Positions 35,656 to 47,050 of a stretch of 64,000 nt of DNA are shown one piece after another (the first letter of the stretch is position 1; each line of letters opens with the position of its first letter). Source of the stretch: Plotosus lineatus (taxonomy: Eukaryota; Chordata; Actinopteri; Siluriformes; Plotosidae); contig CM045732.1 in NCBI GenBank assembly GCA_024760905.1, positions 57,645,496-57,709,495 of the forward strand. The letters run 5' to 3'. The translations under genes were made by a program, and so were the position numbers. The notes beneath the pieces are model-generated. The model was not told the origin of the DNA. It saw nothing but the letters and a program-made list of their open reading frames with translations, and searched no databases.

Positions 35656-36814
35656 GTAAATACTGAGTGGCTTTTGGAGGTGGAAATCAATATAAATAAT
35701 CAATTCATCACTCGCATGAAAAAATTGTTTGTAATACTGAGTGAGGCCGATATTATAACAAGATTGTTGCAATTCATTTGCAGGAGAGGCAGTGAAGAAA
35801 GTTGGCCAGGCAATATAGTGCATGAGTCATCTGTTCAAAATAAAATATTTATTTTATTTAACCCATGTGTAGGGACATAGTTTTTGTACTTGCCAAAATC
35901 TGTAGTAAAACAGCAAAAGTCTTTTAATATATGATTTAAATCATGTTTAAATCATGTGGGTCATCTTCAGGCTCACTACCTACCATGATTTATATCTTCC
36001 GCCGTAATATTATCATTCATTTGTGTTAAGCACTGTGTAAGTGAATCTAAACAAACTCTTTTTCACCTAAAAATATTTGTTTGCAACAGATGGAGCGTCG
36101 TTTGATATCTAAATACAGTGTATTTCTACAAAGTCATGAAGTAAAATAAAAATGTTATGCATTATACAATTAATCTTCCACCACCAGCAAAGAAAATAAA
36201 GAAACCTAGCTGGTGAAGCAAAGCTTCTGCCTATATGTGGATTTGGAGGAAATTGTCTTTTTATTTTTTTTTGGTCCAGGAAACTGTAGAAAAAAGGAAG
36301 AGGAGGGAAAGATTGAGAATGACTTGCTTTAAGATCTAGCTTACTGGACTCCGAAGCAGACAGACATGTGGTAGTCGCAGCAGGAAGAAGGAGGGAAGGT
36401 GGCAAGAAAATTGTCAGAAAAAAAACAGCATCTGGACTAATTTTCAGAGACATCTTATTCACATGAGGTTTGTATAGCTTTTATCAATCCCATAGACTTA
36501 AACAAAAAAGGAAAAGTGATTCCCTGTGGATATATTGTGCTATATTATGATTATCATTTTTTTAAGTAAGTAAATATTAATAGGAATTACAATATTGTAG
36601 TTGGTTAAATTGTACTAAAAGATACTTTACTTCTGCCAACACTTAAAAAAAGAAAAGAAAAAGATGAATTATTGTATAAAATCTATACAGTTTGATACAA
36701 AGTAGTCTACTAAGTATTAAATATTTCTGATCTCTGGATTTTAATAGCCTTTTATTTAGATCTTTAAAAACCAAAAACATTAAAATAATTATTTAGTAAA
36801 ATATTTTGATAATG
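35656..36814. other. Intergenic stretch, nothing recognised
   Basis: No supported gene or repeat. Confidence 0.5.
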
Positions 36815-37147
36815 CGGGGCAGTGGTGGTCTAGTGGTACAAGGCACTGGATCGCTAATCCAAAGGTTGGGAGGTTCGAGTCCCACTCTCCACAAGGTTGT
36901 CGTCGTCCCCCATGGTGCAGCTAACTGGGTTATGAAAGGCCGGCCATATCTTTCACTGTCTATGGTGAGAGGCATGTATAAGAACCATTGCTAACTTTCG
37001 ACACGAATAGGCTGTAAAGCCGTCAGCGTGTTTCCGCCCTGGCGAGCTGTCCAGGGTGTACTCTGCCCTCGCCCGGAGTTGGCTGGGATGGGCACCAGCC
37101 TCCCCGCGACCCTAATTAGGATGAAGCGGTTACAGAAAATTAACAGA
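36815..37147 (+). mobile_element. SINE family A, L2-type tail
   Basis: Complete copy from GGGGCAGTGGTGGTCTAGTG to AGCGGTTACAGAAAATTAAC, slightly shortened at the junction of body and tail. Confidence 0.88.
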
Positions 37148-37506
37148 ACTGATTTTGATAATGAATGACACTATTGTTTGTTTAAAAAGACACTGAAATT
37201 ACACGACAAAAAAAAAAACCATTTAGCAAAATGTGTGACCGCTACTGTTGTACAAGGTTACAATGAACATGAAAAGTTTCAGAACACAATAACACAGGTT
37301 TGTTGTTCTTAAGTACAAGTCCACAATTAAAATAATGCCTGAGTTACTTACCAGTTATTTTAATATTCATTAACATATACTATACGGGAAAAAGAAATAA
37401 GATCTCTACTTTAAAATAAAACTTCAAAAAATATAAAATCAAGATCTACAAAATTCAAAAGTGAATATCTGATCACAAGAATTTGAATGTTTTTACATTT
37501 TCAGTA

Positions 37507-37545
<39 letters not shown>

Positions 37546-37756
37546 GACCATTTCATCAAAGAAATTGTACTGGTTGGCTATTGTTGTCACTTTGTCCAAT
37601 TAAATTAGTTTATTTATCCAAATAGGCGTATAGTCCACAAAGTACAAATAAACATGTATAATTATAAAATAGAATTAAATAAAATATATACTATGCTTTC
37701 TATACATACAACAGTTATTCCACTCACTAGTATTAAGCAATTATTAAATGAGGTAA
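37148..37756. other. Intergenic stretch with (ATT)n at 37508-37545
   Basis: Apart from the trinucleotide tract, nothing recognised. Confidence 0.6.
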
Positions 37757-38083
37757 TGGTAGCATAGTGGCGTAGTAGTTAACACGTCCGCCTCACGACA
37801 AGAAGGCCTGGGTTCGATTTCCAGCTCGGGTGTTTCTGTGGGGAGTTTGCATGTCTTCCCCATGCTTGCGTGGATTTCCTCAGGGTACTTCAGTTTCCTC
37901 CCACAGTCCAAAAACTCGCATAGCGTTTGGCTGTTCCAAATTACCTCTAGGTTTGTCGTGTGAGTGGTGGCCCTGTGATGGCCTGCCCTCGCCCAAGTTG
38001 GCTTAGATGGGCGCTAGCTTCCCTGTGACCCTAATTAGGATTAAGCAGGTGAGAAAATGAATGAATGAATGAATGGATGGATA
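37757..38083 (+). mobile_element. SINE family C with (TGAA)n tail
   Basis: Head AGCATAGTGGCGTAGTAGTT, GGGTTCGATTTCC, and tail ending in GAATGAATGAATGAATGG. AAATGAGGT flanks both sides. Confidence 0.8.
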
Positions 38084-38558
38084 AATGAGGTGATGTATGA
38101 TATAGAGAATTTTGGTTGAGGGATTGTTATCTGCCTAGGCCAAAGTCGTCAAAAACAGAATAATTCCCTCGCATGCAAAAGCCTACTTCATTTTTAAAAA
38201 TCATTATTCAACATAGTTTCATAGTACATAGTCATGTTGCTGTGTTGCATGTGCCAGTTGTACAATAATCATTCATCTTATCCGATTCCAACAGTGCAAT
38301 AATTTTGTTATTCCATAAAAATGATACAGTACAAACAAATATTTTATGGCTTTACTTTAATCAAAAACAGGACAATCTTTTGAAAAAATAATTTAAAAAA
38401 TAGGTATTTCATTCAATCTTGTCATACTTGCCTGATAAAGGCTACCCTGTCATGTATCAGTTCATTTACGATTCAATTTCATGGAATAATTAATAAAGTA
38501 AATGTTGCAAAAAAAAATTTTCACAAAATAAAAAAAAATCTCTCTTGACAGCTACCAA
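38084..38558. other. Upstream region and intron end of the B2-like receptor
   Basis: AT-rich. It ends in a good splice acceptor (TCTCTCTTGACAG at 38539-38551), so a 5' non-coding exon lies upstream, unlocated. Confidence 0.5.
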
Positions 38559-39548
38559 ATGGAACCAGAAACACCAGGAGCAGCACCCTCAGCCGGTCCT
38601 ACGAATCTCACAAATAGCACTCTGTGTCCTGACACAGAAGCATGGGACTGGTTGTACACTATGCAACCAATATACATGTTTGTCATCTGTGTGCTGGGAA
38701 TCCTGGGAAATGTGTTTGTACTGCTGGTTTTTTGTCTGCACAAGAAAGCCTGCACTGTGGCAGAAATATACCTGGGGAACTTGGCTGCAACTGACCTGCT
38801 TCTTACATCCTGCCTACCTTTCTGGGCCATTAACGTGGCCAGCAGTTTCAAGTGGCAATTTGGATCACTGATGTGTCGTTTGGTAAACACGGGCATCAAA
38901 ATAAACATGTACTGCAGTGTCTACTTCCTTGTACTTGTAAGCGCTGACCGATACCTGGCTCTGGTGTTTCCGCTGACTTATGGCCGAATGAGGCGGCCCC
39001 GCTATGCCAAGTTAAGTTGCTTGGCTGTGTGGATTTTTGGAATAATCCTGAGTGTCCCCACACTTCAGTTCAGGGAGGTACGGTACATACAAGAGTACTC
39101 AGTCACTGCTTGTGTACTGAGCTACCCTACCCAAACAGTGGAACTGACCTGTGACATTCTGCTTGTCCTACTAGGCTTCATCATCCCTGTGACTGTCATT
39201 TCCTACTGCACTTACAAGATCATACATGCACTGCACTGGAAAGTAATAGAAAAGTTCAATGCGGTAAATAAAGAGAGGAAGGCCTCAGTGCTGGTGTTGG
39301 TTGTTCTTCTGGCTTTTCTATTCTGTTGGGTCCCTTTTCACCTGGTTACCATTTTGGATATCCTCATGAGATTGAATGTACTAAGTGGGTGTACACTGGA
39401 AAATGGCTTGGATATATGCAACCAAATATTCACATATTTGGCGTTAAGCAACAGTGTTCTCAATCCTATCCTGTATGTGATAGTTGGTAAAAATTTCAGA
39501 AAGAAAGTGAAAGAACTCCAATCATCAACCCGGAGAACATTTTCATGA
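38559..39548 (+). CDS. bdkrb2: Bradykinin receptor, B2-like
   Basis: A 329-residue class A GPCR with coding in one exon, as usual for bradykinin receptors. The acceptor seven bases before the ATG supports this start. N-linked sites are N16 and N19. TM1 has GILGN (N51), TM2 NLAATD (D79), the C106-C185 extracellular disulfide pair is present, and DRY is at 130-132, P210 in TM5, CWVP at 256-259 in TM6, NPILY at 302-306 in TM7. The block CLHKKACTVAEIYLGNLAA after TM1 is almost identical to mammalian B2. By family knowledge it binds kinin peptides at the plasma membrane and signals through Gq. The cytoplasmic tail is short and lacks a cysteine for palmitoylation, unlike mammalian B2. It is the first of a tandem trio (pseudogene at 42.6 kb, B1-like at 45.4 kb). 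Confidence 0.92.
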   Translation: MEPETPGAAPSAGPTNLTNSTLCPDTEAWDWLYTMQPIYMFVICVLGILGNVFVLLVFCLHKKACTVAEIYLGNLAATDLLLTSCLPFWAINVASSFKWQFGSLMCRLVNTGIKINMYCSVYFLVLVSADRYLALVFPLTYGRMRRPRYAKLSCLAVWIFGIILSVPTLQFREVRYIQEYSVTACVLSYPTQTVELTCDILLVLLGFIIPVTVISYCTYKIIHALHWKVIEKFNAVNKERKASVLVLVVLLAFLFCWVPFHLVTILDILMRLNVLSGCTLENGLDICNQIFTYLALSNSVLNPILYVIVGKNFRKKVKELQSSTRRTFS

Positions 39549-39694
39549 TTAACAGGAGGGGGGAATGGGGCTGCAATAGATTTCAGTGATGATTTTTTTT
39601 AAAAGCTTAAAATAATGTCCGTTAATGTTTTTTGAAACAATATTATGTATGTATATATGTACACTGTATATATTATTTTGTATTTGATTAATGA

Positions 39695-39700
39695 AATAAA
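39695..39700 (+). promoter_or_regulatory. Candidate poly(A) signal of the B2-like gene
   Basis: AATAAA about 150 bases after the stop codon, the first one downstream. Confidence 0.45.
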
Positions 39701-40767
39701 TGCTAATTCCTCAGAATTTTACTCCTAACGGTATTGTAATAATAATATTAAATATATCTGTACTATGCAAATAAGGAGTGCCATAAATAAATTCGATATT
39801 ATGTGATTTCTGGTGTACTTTTATATGTGTTATACTATACGTTGATGAATGCAATCACACAAAACAGAGTGACAAATACTTGTTTATTGTCTCTGACACT
39901 GTTACCAAAGAATAAAAAAAAACCTGTAATAAATTAATAAATTATATTTCCATATTATAACAGAAAAATAGTTTTTTTTTTTGAGAATATTTTTTGCAGT
40001 GCTATATTTGAAAGCTACAGTAGCACAAATCACATTGGTGTCTGCAACAGTTCCTAAATGCACTCAGCTGAGAGTGTGCCGAAGACATTACTAAAAGGCT
40101 TTAACAAGATTTTCCAGAAAATAATGGGTGGGTTACACTGAATAATGTGTCACAGTCTCACCACTTGTGGAAAGCGTGGTGTGGTGAATGTTTTCCCTCA
40201 GGCTGCTGCCTATGAGACACGCTGTTAAAGCAGATGTTGGTAAGTAGATCACCCACACATAACCACAAACACCACTTTAGCTATAAACAAGACTTTATCA
40301 TCATTTTGTGTGGGTGAGTATAGATTCTGAAAGCAACCTGGAATACGTATCTTTTGCTTTTACTAAAAGCCATGATTTCCAAACACTGATCTCCAGCTTG
40401 TAATTAGAATCTGAAAATAACACACTACAGTTTTATGCCTAAAAATGTCTGGAGTCCCCAAGTACCCAAATGCATGAAGTGTTAGACATCTAAATTCGAG
40501 CGTTGCTTTTTATATCCATGGTATTTCATAGTAAACCTGAGCATGTGAAAGATTCTACATAAATTATATTATTCACAGATTATAAGATTTATAATATTGG
40601 CTGAGTGGATGGTATATCCCCAGGTAGTCATCACAAATAGAAAAATGTCCAGATCACTGATATATTTTTTTCTTTGACAACTAAGACCAACAAGTCAAGT
40701 AAAATATGCTGACTGGCCAAATATATTTGACACTCTAATATTTTGTAAGAACAGATTTAGCCCTGCT
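39701..40767. other. Intergenic stretch, nothing recognised
   Basis: No supported gene or repeat. Confidence 0.5.
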
Positions 40768-40780
40768 TATAGTTTAATTG

Positions 40781-41086
40781 GGGCCGGAGGCGTAGTGGTT
40801 AGGGTGCTGCGCCAATGATCGGGAGGCTGTGTGTCCATATCCCAGTTCGACCCCCACTGTGCTAAGACCCCTGGGAAAGGTCTTAACTACAAGTGTGCCT
40901 CTGTTCACCCAGCAGTATAAATGGGTACCAGTAAAATGTACTGGGAAGGTAACCTGCCATGGACTAGCGTCCCATCCAGAAGGAGTTGACCTCCTGTTCG
41001 CTTCATGCTACAGAAACCCTGAATAAGCTCCGGCCCTGATGAGCCACTAGGCTCGGGTGTAAAAATCACAACAGACTTACCTTACC
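40781..41086 (+). mobile_element. SINE family B with perfect target duplication
   Basis: TATAGTTTAATTG at 40768-40780 and 41087-41099. Same structure as 25170-25484. Confidence 0.92.
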
Positions 41087-41587
41087 TATAGTTTAATTGC
41101 CATGACATTGTTGCTTAAGATGATCTGGTCATGGCTCAGTAACATTGTGTGGTAATAAAATAAAGTCAGGTGTCAACCTGAATGTACTGTGAATGAGCAT
41201 GTTATCATATCAATAGACTTTTCTTCCCTAATGGCACAGATATAAAATTTGGGCTCAAACAGTGAAAGAGAGGGAGAAAGAATAATAATTTTCATGCATA
41301 AACTAGTACCACAGGGTCCTGACCTTAACCCTATTAAAAGTTTTTGAGATGTGCTGGAAAAGACTTTTATGGATTGGCTTGATTTTCCCATCAGCAATTC
41401 AAGATGTAAAATATTAATCACACTCTGGATATAAATAAATGTTGTGATGTTAATTCATGGGAACTGCATGTTGTAATCAAGGCTTAAAAGCGGTCGGTCC
41501 AACAAAATATTAGACTGCAGGGCTTTGTTGGCTGTACTGTGTAGCTCATACCATTCAATACTCATTTGTCATGTCACAAGTGAAGGG

Positions 41588-41940
41588 GGCAGTGGTGGGC
41601 TAGTGGTATAGGGCGCTGGATCGCTGATCCAAAGGTTGGGGGTTCGAGTCCCACTCTGCACAAGGTTGTCACTGTCCCCCCCTCCAGTGGAGATAACTGG
41701 GTTATCAAAGGCCGGCCATGTCTCTCACTGTCTATGGTGTGAGGCATGTAAAAGAACCATTGCTGACTTTTGACAAGAGTAGGCTGCAAAGCCGTCAGTG
41801 TGTTTCCGCCCTGCGATGGCCTGGCGAGCTGTCCAGGGTGTACTCTGCCCTCGCCCGAAGTTGGCTGGGATGGGCGCCAGCCTCCCCGCGACCCAAGTTA
41901 GGATTAAGCGGGTACAGAAAATGAACTGAAACTGAACTGA
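41588..41940 (+). mobile_element. SINE family A, L2-type tail, reference copy
   Basis: Complete 353-bp element with a perfect 12-bp target duplication ACAAGTGAAGGG (41576-41587, 41941-41952). The tRNA-like head GGGCTAGTGGTATAGGGC has the B-box-like GGGTTCGAGTCCCACTC. The body runs GGTTATCAAAGGCCGGCCAT through AAGAACCATTGCTGAC to GCAAAGCCGTCAGTGTG. The tail GATGGCCTGGCGAGCTGTCC to TTAGGATTAAGCGGGTACAG is shared with fish L2-type LINE and SINE ends. Confidence 0.93.
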
Positions 41941-42136
41941 ACAAGTGAAGGGTATATGGTACACAGAGCAGCGCGATTATCTAAGCGTAAATCAAGCAGA
42001 TATCATCAACCATCTGGTGCCTCAATTTGATTTTAATAAACAAATTAAAAGAGTTTATTAAAAGAGATAAGTGACTCGATGCACATGTCCTGTTCTGTAC
42101 TTTAAAGTTTGGCATCATTTCTTACTATCTACAACT

Positions 42137-42485
42137 TCTTCTTCTTTTCCTTTCATCTTTTTCCCTTTTCCAGGGGTCATCACAGCGAATCATCTGATTC
42201 GCATGTTTGATTTGGCATCGGTTTTTACGTTGGTGTCTTTCCTGACAATCCTTTAGCAAGGGGCAGAAACACGCTGACGGCTTTGCAGCTACTCTTTATG
42301 AAAGTCAACAATGGTTCTTTTACATGAACCTCTCACCATAGACAGTGAGAGACATGGCCGGCCTTTGATAACCCAGTTAGCTGCACTGGGGGGACAGTGA
42401 CAACCCTGTGGAGAGTGAGAGTCGAACCCCCAACCTTAGGATTAGTAATCCAGTGCCCTTTACCATCAGGCCACCACTGCCCCAC
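42137..42485 (-). mobile_element. SINE family A, RTE-type tail, reference copy
   Basis: Complete 349-bp element with a perfect 18-bp target duplication TTCTTACTATCTACAACT (42119-42136, 42486-42503). Head and body equal the L2-tailed form, but the 3' third is CAATCCTTTAGCAAGGGG-type sequence leading to GCGAATCATCTGATTCGC and a (CTT)n end, matching the RTE 3' end on the other strand. Confidence 0.93.
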
Positions 42486-42560
42486 TTCTTACTATCTACA
42501 ACTGAATACCATTAATGACACAGTTTTTTCACTGTCTATCCATTCCTTTGAGCAAATGTC

Positions 42561-43560
42561 TTGCTGATTTTTAATATGATGACTGTCCCATTGCTGGTAC
42601 ACGCCTACTGGGGGCTTTTGTATCATCGTAACCACACAGACGCATGGAAGTTGGTTTATTTCATACGGCCGGCCTCCATCTCTATCATCTGTTTGATGGG
42701 TGCTTTCAGCAATGCCTTTGTTTTTGCTATGTTTAGCATTCAAAAAGACAAATGCTCCATAACAGAGATCTATCAGAGAAATATTTCTGCTGCTGATTTA
42801 TTCATAGTGTGTTGGATTCGGTTCTGGGTCATCACTATAATTCACAAGTTCAACTGGTACTCTGGGTGGACCATGTGCCAAGTGGTCAGCCTCATAATTG
42901 GCATCAACTATTACTACAGAGTGTTGTTTTTCATGCTGGTTAGTCTGGATTGGTACCTACTTCTGACACGACCCATGTCTGTGGGAAGACAGATAGGCAC
43001 CACCCATGCCAAAGCAATCTGTGTGACTATTTAACTTTCTAGTTTTTTCTCAGTCTTTCAGCTTTGTTTTTTTCGCTCAGTACACTTTATCCCTGAGCTT
43101 GATGCAGAAGCATGTTCATTGTATCCCGTCATGATGAGTGGAGACTATGCTTCAGCATAACGGCCAATGTGATACATTTCTTAGTTCCTGTTCCCCTTTT
43201 CTTACTGCAGTTAACATATCATTACAGTTCTGAGTGACAAACAGGTGAGGAGATTTTCAGCTGTGAAAACAGAAAAGAAGGCTGCAGTCTCAGTACTTGT
43301 TGTTCTGTCAATTTTCATTCTCTGTTGGCTTCCTTTTTAGATTTTCATGTTATTGGACACATTTTATTATTTTAATGTTATTTCTGGTTGTGTGTAATGC
43401 AGCCATGAGCCGGTTGTCTGTGGAGACATGTTCTGGAAATAGGTTCACTTTGCTCTGCTTACCTTTTCATACTAACAGCTCACTTTCTCACTGTGATATG
43501 AAAAAAATACTTCCGGCAAACAGAGAAAGGAGTACTTGTACAATGATGAATTTATACTGA
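42561..43560 (+). pseudogene. Bradykinin receptor pseudogene, B2-like
   Basis: An open stretch to 43034 covers TM1 to early TM4: GAFSNAFVF where functional genes have GxxGN, KDKCSITEIYQRNISAADLF resembling the B2 post-TM1 block, FNWYSGWTMCQVV at TM3, and SLDWYL where the DRY motif should be. It then stops. Downstream of frameshifts and stops the TM6 block is still legible (KKAAVSVLVVLSIFILCWLP, about 43272-43340), followed by a stop directly after the CWLPF, and TM7 is unrecognisable. Loss of the arginine of DRY, the TM1 change and multiple lesions show it is non-functional. It lies between the two intact kinin receptors, same strand. Confidence 0.88.
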
Positions 43561-43839
43561 ACCCTGCTGTCCTGTGAATATGAGACAATTGACAGACAAA
43601 CTTTGCTTCTCTTTGTTTAATGTTTGCTACATTTTATACATTCGCAATAGTTTTTTTGTTTTTTCTATATGTCTGTTCTGTGTCATCTTTATGAAAAATG
43701 TCAGATTGTCAGAATGACAGATTTCATTCGCATGAACTTTTAAATGTACTTGCAGATCATTTTCATTCATGAGGAGTAGCTCAAATAATTGTAAAGCTTT
43801 TAAAAAGGTTTTGATGTGTGACAAACTTCATTAGGCCTA

Positions 43840-43842
<3 letters not shown>
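43561..43842. other. Intergenic stretch, nothing recognised
   Basis: No supported gene or repeat. Confidence 0.5.

Positions 43843-43879
<37 letters not shown>
43843..43879. repeat. (TA)n microsatellite
   Basis: Pure TA run, left neighbour of a SINE fragment. Confidence 0.95.
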
Positions 43880-43881
<2 letters not shown>

Positions 43882-44066
43882 TGAGAGGAATGTAAAAGAA
43901 CCATTGCTGACTTTCGTAAAGAGTAGGCGTCAGTGTGTTTCTTTTCCTTGCTAAAAGGGTTGTGTCAGGAAGGGCATCCGACGTAAAAACCTATGCCAAA
44001 TCAAACGTGCAAATCATTCGCTGTGGCAACCCCTGAAAAAGCGAACAGCTGAAAGGAAATCTTCAT
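43880..44066 (+). mobile_element. SINE family A, RTE-type tail, head missing
   Basis: Begins inside the body at GGTGAGAGGAATG and runs to AACAGCTGAAAGG, with a (CA)n tract (44070-44120) in place of (GAA)n. Confidence 0.82.
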
Positions 44067-44069
44067 CAT

Positions 44070-44126
<57 letters not shown>

Positions 44127-44127
<1 letters not shown>

Positions 44128-44531
44128 AGGCTTTTCCCTTCAGGGGTCGCCACAGCGAATCATCTGCCTCCATCTCACCCTATCCTTTGCATCTTCTTCT
44201 CTTACACCAACGACCTTCATGTCCTCCTTCACCACATCCATGAATCGTCTCTTTGGCCTTCCTCTAGGCTTTCTGCCTGGTAGTTCCAGCCTCAGCATCC
44301 TATTACCAATATACTCACTATCCCTCCTCTGTACATGTCCGAACCATCTCAATCTAGCCTCTCTGACTTTGTCTCCAAAACGTCTTACATGTGCTGTCCC
44401 TCTGATGTGCTCATTCCTAATCCTATCCATCCTCGTTACTCCCAAAGAGAACCTCAACATTTTCATCTCTGCTACCTCCAGCTCTGCCTCCTGTCTTTTC
44501 CCCAGGGCCACTGTTTCTAAACCATACAACA
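44127..44531 (-). mobile_element. RTE LINE 3' end, 5'-truncated
   Basis: The - strand reads MLYGLETVALGKRQEAELEV, RMDRIRNEHIRGTAHVRRFG, GRKPRGRPKRRFMD and ends CGDP near 44140. This last part of the coding region is uninterrupted, unlike the other copies. It stops at about 44531 without visible target duplication. Confidence 0.88.
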
Positions 44532-44565
44532 TACTGTATGTATTGTAAAATATTAGATTATTATA

Positions 44566-44706
44566 TACCCAGGTTTTCTCCAGGTATTTCAATTTACTCT
44601 CACAGAAAGAAGGCATAACATTAGTCTAATTGGTTGCCCTGAATTGTCCCTAGGTGTGAGTGAAAGTGTAAATGGTTGTGTGAGTTTGGGCAAATGAATG
44701 AATGAA
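44566..44706 (+). mobile_element. SINE family C fragment
   Basis: Middle part with TCTAATTGGTTGCCCTGAAT, ending in AATGAATGAATG. Confidence 0.6.
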
Positions 44707-45317
44707 TTATTTAATTAATTATTAAGTAATTACTTAATGAGCACCGTGTGATGAGGTTTTATCCGAACAACTGAGTCTATTCGTTGAGAAAAGAAGCGAG
44801 TCTTCTGAGATGTTCCTGCTATGCAGTTACCACAGTTGGTAAAGAGCTATCAAAGGTGGCGTTCAAGGCTGACTGGTGTGGGTTTGAAGTGAAGGATAGT
44901 ACATCTGAACTAATCAATATGAACTGCTGTAGCTGTAACATAAACTGCTGAAACTTCAAATGAAGGTTTCAGAACTTACATTGCTTTGTGTATGGGAGAG
45001 TGTATGCGATAGCTATTGTATATGAAGATGAACAGAAGGTCGACAGATTCATATATTAACTGCTAATAATGCATTACATATTCAGTTTGGATTGCACTTT
45101 CAGGGTCCAGATTCTGAACTATAAACAAAATTAATCATTGAAGACTTGTGGGAGGGAAGGAATGCTGTTGTGTACACCATGGTGCTGACTCCCTGCTCGG
45201 TCATTTAAGAAGAGTTTTGCACTAAGTGAAATCAAGAAAAATTCCTATACACTCCATCTCACTACTGAGAGTGGTTTTCATGAATTACTTTGAAAAGGAC
45301 AAAAAAATAAATTGAAG

Positions 45318-45416
45318 GTAAGAATTTATTTAATTTTTTAAAATAAAATAAAACATACGGTTTGGTATAATGCTGTTTAATAATGTTATCTTAAAAAGTG
45401 TATTTTCATTTTTAAG
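45318..45416 (+). other. Probable short 5' UTR intron of the B1-like receptor
   Basis: A donor AAG|GTAAGAA at 45318 and an acceptor TTCATTTTTAAG ending at 45416 bound a 99-bp AT-rich intron just before the ATG at 45419. The upstream non-coding exon would end at 45317; its start is not defined. Confidence 0.5.
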
Positions 45417-45418
45417 GA

Positions 45419-46483
45419 ATGGATGGACCATACCCTGTCACAACATTCCAGCCACAAAATTGTACACTTTCTCCTCCAGAAAAGCTCAACTCTTCAGACT
45501 GGCAAATTGTCCATATGATTGTTCCTCCGTACATATTTACTGTGTGCCTGGCTGGGATTCTCGGAAATACTTTTGTGTTGTTGGTGTTCTTCTTCCAGAG
45601 GGGCAAATGGAGCGTGCCTGAGATCTACCTGGGCAACCTGGCACTAGCTGATCTAATCCTGCTAGCCTTTTTACCATTTTGGGCCATGAATATTATCAAT
45701 CACTATTACTGGTCATATGGAGAGTTTCTGTGTAAGATTGTCAATCTCTCCATAATTGTCAACATGTATGCTAGCATTTACATGCTGGTGATGGTAAATA
45801 TAGACCGCTACCTTGCACTAGTGCTGATTATGAAAGCAAGATGGCTGAGGAGAAAACGTAATGCGAAGATTATTTGCATTTGCCTCTGGGTCATTGGCGT
45901 GATCATGAGCTTGCCCACTGCACCTTTCAGGACAGTGAAATACATCAAATGTTTACAGACTAAAGCCTGCATTATTGATTATCCTTCTCCCAACTTGAAA
46001 ACTGCTCACGATATTCTAATGTGCATTTTTGGCTTTGTCCTTCCTCTCCTGGCAATTGTCTTCTGTAGCAGTAATATTTTGTGGGTCCTTCATAAAAGAA
46101 GGTATGGCATTTCGCCGCAGGATGGAAATGACAGGAAGGCCACAGTGTTGGTGTCTGCTGTGACCCTGCTTTTCTTGATTTGTTGGGCACCATTCCATAT
46201 TTTCACTTTCCTGGATTTACTTTGTGAGTTTAACATCTTGGATTTAGATAGCTGGAATCATGTCTTAGATATCGGATCGCAGTTCACAACATACTTAGCA
46301 TTTCTGAACAGCTGTCTTAATCCAGTGCTGTATGTATGCAGTGGCCACTATTTCAAGAAGAAAGTCAATGATATCTATAAAAGAAGAAAGAGCTCTACCG
46401 GGTCTTTGGCCACTACACTACAGCGCTCAACTATATCAACCTACAACCAAAGGAATGATCAAATTAAACCTGTTGTATTGTAG
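45419..46483 (+). CDS. bdkrb1: Bradykinin receptor, B1-like
   Basis: A 354-residue class A GPCR encoded in one exon, two bases after a splice acceptor. N-linked sites N14 and N24; N50 in TM1; D78 in TM2; cysteines 105 and 174 for the extracellular disulfide; DRY 129-131; P209; CWAP 255-258; NPVLY 301-305. The third intracellular loop is short and basic. The tail is longer than in the B2-like gene and rich in Ser and Thr (GSLATTLQRSTISTYNQ), suitable for phosphorylation. It is called B1 because it lies 3' of the B2-like gene on the same strand, as in human, and because CWAPFH and LLAIVF match B1 better. Some segments (EIYLGNLALADL, DRYLAL) are as close to B2, so the paralogue name is less certain than the family. 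Confidence 0.85.
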   Translation: MDGPYPVTTFQPQNCTLSPPEKLNSSDWQIVHMIVPPYIFTVCLAGILGNTFVLLVFFFQRGKWSVPEIYLGNLALADLILLAFLPFWAMNIINHYYWSYGEFLCKIVNLSIIVNMYASIYMLVMVNIDRYLALVLIMKARWLRRKRNAKIICICLWVIGVIMSLPTAPFRTVKYIKCLQTKACIIDYPSPNLKTAHDILMCIFGFVLPLLAIVFCSSNILWVLHKRRYGISPQDGNDRKATVLVSAVTLLFLICWAPFHIFTFLDLLCEFNILDLDSWNHVLDIGSQFTTYLAFLNSCLNPVLYVCSGHYFKKKVNDIYKRRKSSTGSLATTLQRSTISTYNQRNDQIKPVVL

Positions 46484-46537
46484 TGCCAGAAGGACAATAA
46501 TATTGTGTACATAATATTAGTGAACACATAGTCGTTC

Positions 46538-46538
<1 letters not shown>

Positions 46539-46604
<66 letters not shown>
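46539..46604. repeat. (GT)n microsatellite in the 3' region of the B1-like gene
   Basis: About 33 GT units starting about 55 bases after the stop codon, so probably within the 3' UTR. Confidence 0.95.
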
Positions 46605-46606
<2 letters not shown>

Positions 46607-47037
46607 CATTAGCCAAGTGACCATTTAAAAAATACAAGCAATTAAGTTAAAAAAAGGGAAAAAAAGGGGGGAAAAAACTGAGTGACCTGGATATACTCAA
46701 ACATTTACATGTAGCTACAACAACACTTGTGAGTACTTGTAAACTGTGTCGAAACAGTTACCATACTAGGCAGTCCTTGACGTTTGCTTCTAATGTGTTG
46801 CTGTTTTGTGTTGCCTTTGTATGAACCCATGCACCCTTCATTTAACATGCTTACATGACTATCTGTGGAAGGTTCCATTTTTAAGGAATAAGAATATATG
46901 TGATATGTACACCGTAATATAAACTGTAGTTACAGTATTTGCATTTTATGTTTATGTGTTTGATTATTTTACTTTAATTTTGTTGCTTTATTTTTAGTTG
47001 TAAAAAATTGCTATTGCTCTGATTTGTTTGGATCGCT
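46605..47037. other. Downstream flank of the B1-like gene
   Basis: AT-rich, no AATAAA close to the stop codon; nothing else recognised. Confidence 0.45.
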
Positions 47038-47050
47038 CAAGATATTGCAG

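Noticed and set aside
42561..43034. 157-codon frame as an intact short receptor
   Set aside because: It ends in TM4, lacks DRY, and the remaining receptor sequence follows with stops and frameshifts; it is a pseudogene.
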